Shown here in pieces: positions 6,018 through 9,899 of a stretch of 9,899 nucleotides of DNA. The notes under the pieces are model-generated. The model ran no database searches. It saw only the letters and a program-made list of their open reading frames with translations, and was not told where the DNA came from. The translations under genes and the position numbers were made by a program. This stretch comes from Methanobacteriota archaeon (lineage in GTDB: Archaea; Thermoplasmatota; Thermoplasmata; JAUWGG01): positions 1 through 9,899 of the forward strand of contig JAUWGG010000022.1 of NCBI GenBank assembly GCA_030606525.1. The letters run 5' to 3'. Within the stretch, counting starts at the first letter, position 1, and each line of letters opens with the position of its first letter.

Positions 6018-6764
6018 ATGTATTTCGCTATAGAAAATATAACATTATCCTTAATCATCTGTTCGATACTTGGCATCGTTGGTTATTGGAAAAAAGTCCT
6101 TGATGTCAAAGGCTCATTTTCTGCTTTTGTGATCGGAATGATCGTGGGTGTTTTTGGCAATGTCTATTGGATATTCTTGTTACTGATCTTTATGGCAAGC
6201 AGTTTTATCGCTACTAAGTACAAGCATGATACAAAAGAGGCAAGAGGTGTTGCAGAGCACAAAATGAGTACCAGGCGAGCTAAGAACGTACTTGCTAATG
6301 GATTGGTACCAGCTGCTGTAGTCCTTTTCGGCTCTTTTTATTTTGAAAAATACATCTCAGCAATACTGTTCATTACTGCGATCAGTGTGGCGATGTCAGA
6401 TACAATTGCAAGCGAAATAGGAATGCTTTCAGACAGGGCTTATCTCATCACAAATCCCAAAAAAAGGGTGAAACCGGGAACGAATGGGGGCATTTCTTTA
6501 TTGGGGGAAGGGGCTGCTGTCTTCGCTGCAATTTTTATAACCATTACTGGCTGGATCATTCTTTCTCTTTCCCAAACCCTGCCTAAAAATCCTTCTTTAA
6601 TGCTGTTCCCATTATTGATTGGTCTTGCTGGATGCCATATTGACAGTGTTCTGGGTGCAACTCTTCAAGAAAAGGGAGTATTAACGAACAGCGGCGTTAA
6701 CATCGTGTCAATCACAATTAGTACGTCGATTGCTCTGCTGTTAATATGTTTATGGGGGTGTTAA
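6018..6764 (+). CDS. DUF92 family membrane protein (phytyl-phosphate-kinase-like)
   Basis: 248 residues with about six hydrophobic segments (roughly 8-25, 33-62, 94-107, 112-128, 165-186, 195-211 and a C-terminal one near 228-246). The conserved family blocks are present: ASSFIATKYKH (60-70), STRRAKNVLANGLVP (84-98), MSDTIASEIG (126-135), ITNPKKRVKPGTNGGISLLGEGA spread over 144-166, and HIDSVLGATLQEKG (207-220), then GVNIVS. Plant VTE6, of the same family, phosphorylates phytyl phosphate, so the archaeal member probably acts on a polyprenyl or phytyl phosphate at the membrane; the exact substrate is unknown. GGGGAG at 6009-6014 supports the ATG, though its spacing of three bases is short. The 3' end overlaps the next open frame, indicating co-transcription with the reductase. 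Confidence 0.88.
   Translation: MYFAIENITLSLIICSILGIVGYWKKVLDVKGSFSAFVIGMIVGVFGNVYWIFLLLIFMASSFIATKYKHDTKEARGVAEHKMSTRRAKNVLANGLVPAAVVLFGSFYFEKYISAILFITAISVAMSDTIASEIGMLSDRAYLITNPKKRVKPGTNGGISLLGEGAAVFAAIFITITGWIILSLSQTLPKNPSLMLFPLLIGLAGCHIDSVLGATLQEKGVLTNSGVNIVSITISTSIALLLICLWGC
6754..6760 (+). promoter_or_regulatory. Shine-Dalgarno GGGGGTG favouring TTG 6767
   Basis: GGGGGTG lies six bases before TTG 6767. The upstream in-frame ATGs at 6746 and 6752 have no comparable site and would add seven or five residues before the N-terminus typical of the family. The TTG is therefore preferred. Confidence 0.6.
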
Positions 6765-6766
6765 AA

Positions 6767-7960
6767 TTGATTAAAGGAAATTACGATGCAATAATTGTAG
6801 GCGCTGGTCCTATTGGCAGTATGGTTGCTGATCGCATTTCAAAAAAGAATTACGATGTTTTATTAGTGGAAGAACATTACGAGATCGGTAAGCCTGTTCA
6901 GTGCGCTGGTCTGATCACACCTCGTGCATTTGATCTAGTAGATTGCAGAAAGCATATTCTAAATGACGTTCGCGGAGCACAGATCTTCTCACCGAAGGGA
7001 CATACATTGTCAATAGATGGAGGGAAAGAGAAAGCTGTTGTTATCGATAGAGCTTCATTCGATAAGGAGATAGTAAAAAGCGCAATAAAAAATGGAGCAG
7101 AGCTCTCATTAGGTGCAAGAGCTGTTAAGGCAGAGAGAAAGAATGAAAAGATAAAGTTAACTCTATACTCAAATGGAAGAAAGATGGAAGCAGCTAGTAA
7201 AATTTTAATTGGTGCAGATGGCATTCAGTCCAATGTAGCTAGATGGTTTGCGCTTCCTCGCCCAAAAAAGATACTTTCCTGCTTTCAGGCAGAAATGGTC
7301 AATATCGATATAGATCTAAATTTCGTTAAGATATTCATTGGAAATGAAGTAGCCCCTCAATTCTTTGCATGGATCATTCCCACTGATGCTGGAAAAGCAA
7401 GAGTCGGACTCTGCACATATGGTGCAAATGGATCTTCTTACTTCTACTTCAAGAGGTTGTTTAAAAATGACATTTCAAAACAGTTCTTAAAGGAAGCACA
7501 GTCGATAAATTATACTGCAGGAGCTATTCCTATCGGGCGGGTGTCAAGAACATATGATGACAATATAATGATTGTCGGAGATGCTGCTGCACAAGTAAAA
7601 GCGACAAGCGGCGGTGGCATTTATCCTGGTTTGGTATGTGCAAAGCATTGTGGAGAAGTTGCTGTCACCTCTTTAGAATCAAATGATTTTTCGAAGAATC
7701 TGTTATCGAACTATCAAAAAAGGTGCATGAAAGAAATAGGAAAGGAATTGAAGAACGATATGCGCATACACGAGGTATTTGCAGGTCTAAGCGATAGGCA
7801 ATTCGAAGAGATAATTGATATTCTGGATGACGAGGAGTTATTAAAAATAATATCAGAAGTTGGTGATATGGATTATCCTTCAAAAGTGGGTTGGGCTCTG
7901 CTTAGAAAGGAACCAAGACTATTGAAGTTCGTTGGAGTAGCACTTAAAACGTTCTTCTGA
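6767..7960 (+). CDS. Geranylgeranyl reductase family FAD-dependent oxidoreductase
   Basis: 397 residues from TTG 6767 (404 from ATG 6746; numbering below uses the ATG). The FAD-binding Rossmann motif GAGPIGS (19-25) comes a few residues after the start, followed by VEEHYEIGKPVQCAG (41-55), a GADG at 156-159, and the second flavin motif MIVGDAAAQVKATSGGGIYPG (275-295, D279). This order is that of archaeal digeranylgeranylglycerophospholipid reductases, which use FAD to hydrogenate the double bonds of geranylgeranyl chains of membrane ether lipids. P-x-x-C (P50-C53) matches the conserved cysteine region of the family. The C-terminal ~80 residues are less familiar. It is the last gene of the lipid-themed run. 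Many archaea carry several paralogues, so it may act on another prenyl substrate such as a quinone or carotenoid-like lipid. Confidence 0.88.
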   Translation: MIKGNYDAIIVGAGPIGSMVADRISKKNYDVLLVEEHYEIGKPVQCAGLITPRAFDLVDCRKHILNDVRGAQIFSPKGHTLSIDGGKEKAVVIDRASFDKEIVKSAIKNGAELSLGARAVKAERKNEKIKLTLYSNGRKMEAASKILIGADGIQSNVARWFALPRPKKILSCFQAEMVNIDIDLNFVKIFIGNEVAPQFFAWIIPTDAGKARVGLCTYGANGSSYFYFKRLFKNDISKQFLKEAQSINYTAGAIPIGRVSRTYDDNIMIVGDAAAQVKATSGGGIYPGLVCAKHCGEVAVTSLESNDFSKNLLSNYQKRCMKEIGKELKNDMRIHEVFAGLSDRQFEEIIDILDDEELLKIISEVGDMDYPSKVGWALLRKEPRLLKFVGVALKTFF

Positions 7961-7980
7961 CATTCACGAGATTCAGTGGG

Positions 7981-7996
7981 CAAAGGATATCCTTTG
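7981..7996. promoter_or_regulatory. 16-bp perfect palindrome
   Basis: CAAAGGATATCCTTTG is a perfect palindrome in the 92-bp gap between the reductase and the 8053 gene. It lies just upstream of a possible TATA box (CTTATAG, about 8003-8010), so it could be an operator. It could also form a six-base stem with a four-base loop and help end the upstream transcript. Confidence 0.4.
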
Positions 7997-8052
7997 AAAA
8001 ATTACTTATAGAGCGTGAGCTATGGTAAACTTCGAGGTTAGAGGGTGTGAAT

Positions 8053-8400
8053 ATGGTGAGAAAAAGCGCTGAGAAAAAAAATGAAGAAAAGAGGGAAGAG
8101 AAATCAATGAACATAGAGGTGACAGTTGGAAGAGATATCGTAGAGAAGATGGAATACATACTCAATATCCTGGAAAGCCTTAGAAAAAGAGTAAAATTGT
8201 CTGCTATTGGGAAAGAAAAGATAGATGAAGCCATGTCCTTGGTTCAAGAGATCATCGACATAATGCCAATGGAACTCGTAACCAGTATTATATCAGAGAT
8301 GTTAGAGGGGAGAGAGAGCGAACTGAAAATAAAATTCAGTGAGTTGAAGTTGGACGGGGCGGTATCTATAACACTTGCCCCTTTTAAAAAATCCGATTAG
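8053..8400 (+). CDS. Hypothetical protein, small, charged, helical
   Basis: 115 residues from ATG 8053; an in-frame GTG at 8047 would add two. GAGGGTG at 8041-8047 is five bases before the ATG and decides the start. I do not recognise the family. The first ~18 residues are nearly all K, R and E (RKSAEKKNEEKREEK). The middle (about 28-85) looks like two amphipathic helices (VEKMEYILNILESLRKRV, then IDEAMSLVQEIIDIMP). The C-terminus has alternating strands ending KLDGAVSITLAPFKKSD. No cysteines, signal peptide or membrane segment. It appears to be a single-gene unit with its own promoter and a terminator at 8410-8440. Confidence 0.75.
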   Translation: MVRKSAEKKNEEKREEKSMNIEVTVGRDIVEKMEYILNILESLRKRVKLSAIGKEKIDEAMSLVQEIIDIMPMELVTSIISEMLEGRESELKIKFSELKLDGAVSITLAPFKKSD

Positions 8401-8409
8401 CTTAGGAAC

Positions 8410-8440
8410 CTATTATTGTAATAATAAATTAATAGTTTTT
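8410..8440 (+). terminator. AT-rich hairpin followed by T5
   Basis: TATTATT (8411-8417) and AATAATA (8420-8426) are perfect inverted arms. An alternative outer pair is CTATTA/TAATAG (8410-8415/8430-8435). A TTTTT run follows at 8436-8440. Archaeal termination depends mainly on the U-run, so this is a reasonable end for the 8053 transcript. Confidence 0.45.
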
Positions 8441-8463
8441 CAACGGATTACGACACTAACTAT

Positions 8464-8478
8464 CGAAAAGTATATATA
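8464..8478 (+). promoter_or_regulatory. BRE and TATA box for the ATPase pair
   Basis: The purine-rich CGAAAAG (8464-8470) followed by TATATATA (8471-8478) is a textbook archaeal BRE plus TATA arrangement. A start about 25 bases downstream (near 8500) would leave a leader of about 17 bases containing AGGTGAT (8506-8512), an excellent ribosome site for ATG 8517. Confidence 0.7.
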
Positions 8479-8506
8479 ACAAATATGTTATATAACAATA
8501 TTGTTA
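8473..8506. promoter_or_regulatory. Two tandem dyad operators overlapping the TATA box and start site
   Basis: Two dyads of the form TAACA-N4-TGTTA stand 16 bp apart: TAACAAATATGTTA (8477-8490) and TAACAATATTGTTA (8493-8506, a perfect 14-bp palindrome). The first is extended to a perfect 9-bp inverted repeat, TATATAACA/TGTTATATA (8473-8481/8486-8494). A 12-bp palindrome, TGTTATATAACA (8486-8497), links the two. Regular half-sites between the TATA box and the ribosome site are typical of a repressor array. The repressor gene is not identifiable in the window. Confidence 0.65.
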
Positions 8507-8516
8507 GGTGATATAA

Positions 8517-9695
8517 ATGTTACCATTAGGCAACCCAGCAATCGGAGACGATTTTATTGATCGTGAAAAGGAGATTGAACAAATCCTGTCAGTACTGGAA
8601 AAAGATAGCATTCTTCTAATCGCGCCACGTAGGTTTGGAAAGACTTCAATAATGCGGAAAGTGGAGAAAGAATTAACGGATCAGAATAAAATATGCATTT
8701 TCCTTGAAGTAGAAGATGTATATTCCTCAGAGCACTTCTTAACTGAAATTGTGATGGCACTAGTTGAGAATGAAAAAATCAGTAAGAAAAAAAATATAAT
8801 ATCTACTTTAAAAGATAGTTTTAAATGGTTCAAAGAGAACATAGAAGAGTTTGAAACACCTTTGTTCAAAGCTAAAATGAGGAGCAACATCCAAGCAGAT
8901 TTAAAGAAAGATTGGAAGGGAAAATCCAAGATGATATCTGAAATAATTAACATGACTGAATCAAATATATATTCCATCGTTGACGAGTTCCCCGTGGCTG
9001 TTAAAAACATGAAATCAAAAGATGCCGAGGAATTTTTGCATTGGTTCAGAAAGTTAAGACAGACATCTAAAAACCTGAGATTTATCGTTGGTGGCTCGGT
9101 AAGTATCGATCGAGTCGTAAGGAATGTTGGAGGCGCTAGCCTTATCAACGACTTTAAAAGAGTTAGTATAGATGGCTTCCAAAGGAAATCAGCGCTTGAT
9201 GTAATTAAGAAAGTTTTCAGAGAAGAAAAATGGTCATATAAAGAATCTCTTGGTGGAAAAATATTGGAGTGCATTGGGGAAGCTTATATACCCTACTTTA
9301 TCGCGATAATACTTAGTGCTATCAAGGAAGAAAAAGTTTTGAGGGGCGTGGAAATTGATGAGGAATCAATAGAAAAAATTTATAATTCCCGCATACTTGG
9401 CAGCAAAGGGAAACATTATTTTGAGCCTTACTCTTACAGACTAAGGATTTTCTACTCAGATATGGAAGAAAAAGCAGCGAGAGCTATATTACGAAAAATA
9501 TGCAGAGGAGATTACTATTCTGCGGATCTTGCCTTTGGCATTTTCAAGCAGGAAACGGGAATAAACGACTATGACATATTTATGGACCTGCTAGCAGATC
9601 TCAGCAATGACTACTATATTGAGCATGATCCTAAAAACGGACTTAAGTTCTATTCCAAGATGCTTAGAGACTGGTGGAGGTTATACCATGGCTGA
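8517..9695 (+). CDS. Archaeal-type P-loop ATPase with C-terminal winged-helix-like region
   Basis: 392 residues. FIDREKEIEQI (13-23) and the Walker A motif APRRFGKTS (36-44) are characteristic of the archaeal ATPase family (PF01637-like, related to STAND/ORC-type P-loop NTPases). Walker B is probably IYSIVDEFP (151-159, D156, E157), with a sensor-like strand RFIVGGSVS (188-196). Residues 80-147 form a charged helical insertion between Walker A and B. The C-terminus (about 317-392) looks like a winged helix and ends in a YSKMLRDWWRLY segment. Such proteins couple ATP hydrolysis to DNA or protein remodelling; the specific role here is unknown. The gene overlaps the next ATPase gene by eight bases, so the products are probably made together. 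Confidence 0.88.
   Translation: MLPLGNPAIGDDFIDREKEIEQILSVLEKDSILLIAPRRFGKTSIMRKVEKELTDQNKICIFLEVEDVYSSEHFLTEIVMALVENEKISKKKNIISTLKDSFKWFKENIEEFETPLFKAKMRSNIQADLKKDWKGKSKMISEIINMTESNIYSIVDEFPVAVKNMKSKDAEEFLHWFRKLRQTSKNLRFIVGGSVSIDRVVRNVGGASLINDFKRVSIDGFQRKSALDVIKKVFREEKWSYKESLGGKILECIGEAYIPYFIAIILSAIKEEKVLRGVEIDEESIEKIYNSRILGSKGKHYFEPYSYRLRIFYSDMEEKAARAILRKICRGDYYSADLAFGIFKQETGINDYDIFMDLLADLSNDYYIEHDPKNGLKFYSKMLRDWWRLYHG
9673..9681 (+). promoter_or_regulatory. Shine-Dalgarno GGTGGAGGT inside the upstream gene
   Basis: GGAGGT (9676-9681) is six bases before ATG 9688 and lies within the last codons of the first ATPase gene. It fixes the start of the second gene and the 8-bp overlap. Confidence 0.75.
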
Positions 9696-9899
9696 TTCGA
9701 GTGATATAATTTTGTATAGGTATTCGCCAGAAAACATGCCCGAGGAAGTCTTGAAAAAACTTTTCGTTGGGAAGGAAAAACTCCTTAAAAGCTTGGTTAA
9801 GGAAATCGAAAAGGCTGCAAAGAAAAAGACACCGAGGTTCTATTTAATCGTGGGACCGAGAGGAATTGGAAAATCCCACTTTTTAATACTATTATATTT
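9688..9899 (+). CDS. Second P-loop (AAA-type) ATPase, partial at window edge
   Basis: Open from ATG 9688 to the end of the window (70 codons plus two bases), 3' end missing. The visible part has a short N-terminus, then an LFVGKEKLLKSLVKEIEKA stretch (the pre-Walker VGRE-like element of AAA/STAND ATPases), and FYLIVGPRGIGKSHFL with Walker A GPRGIGKS near residues 58-65. It differs clearly from the first ATPase (GPRGIGKS against APRRFGKTS), so this is a pair of distinct ATPases rather than a duplication. The domain after the P-loop cannot be seen, so function is open. Confidence 0.85.
   Translation, partial: MADSSDIILYRYSPENMPEEVLKKLFVGKEKLLKSLVKEIEKAAKKKTPRFYLIVGPRGIGKSHFLILLY

Noticed and set aside
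8681..9274. Minus-strand open frame of 197 codons
   Set aside because: Antisense to a well supported ATPase with intact motifs; the translation is low-complexity F/S/L without a domain.

Overview
The window looks archaeal. The evidence is a geranylgeranyl-reductase-family flavoprotein, a DUF92 membrane protein, a B12-binding-type radical SAM protein, an archaeal-type P-loop ATPase, TATA-box promoters, Shine-Dalgarno sites close to GGAGGTGA, and AGA/AGG-rich codon use at roughly 35-42% GC in the lines I counted. A euryarchaeal or Thermoplasmatota-like host is possible, but I cannot place it further.

Layout. (1) 22-1215, minus strand: a TPR protein with a striking C-terminal array of twelve CxxCxG motifs. 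(2) 1372-7960, plus strand: six genes with an isoprenoid or membrane-lipid theme. They are a GbsR/MarR-like regulator, a radical SAM/B12-type enzyme, a polytopic membrane protein with a carotenoid-enzyme-like motif, an AttH/CrtC-like lipocalin-fold protein, a DUF92 (phytyl-phosphate-kinase-like) protein and a geranylgeranyl-reductase-family FAD enzyme. The set is interrupted at 5460-5825 by a small insertion. (3) 8053-8400: an unrecognised 115-residue protein. (4) 8517-9899: two overlapping ATPase genes, the second cut by the window edge, behind a strong TATA box that overlaps a tandem dyad operator.

The best new observation is the 366-bp insertion at 5460-5825. Read on the minus strand it carries the full IS608-type single-strand transposition code. 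TTAC flanks the left end. AAAG sits at the foot of a left hairpin that begins 19 nt inside. GAAT sits at the foot of a right hairpin, and TCAA is the right terminus. It has no tnpA and no intact tnpB, so it is a non-autonomous IS200/IS605-family element. Its last ~145 nt fold into three hairpins that end at TCAA, which is where a TnpB omega-RNA scaffold would lie. If such an RNA is made, its guide would be antisense to the last codons of the CrtC-like gene, whose stop codon directly abuts the insertion.

The lipid-themed genes could form a pathway that saturates, hydrates or otherwise remodels isoprenoid chains under control of the first regulator. This rests on family resemblance and gene order only. 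The ATPase pair is a compact, tightly regulated unit of unknown role.
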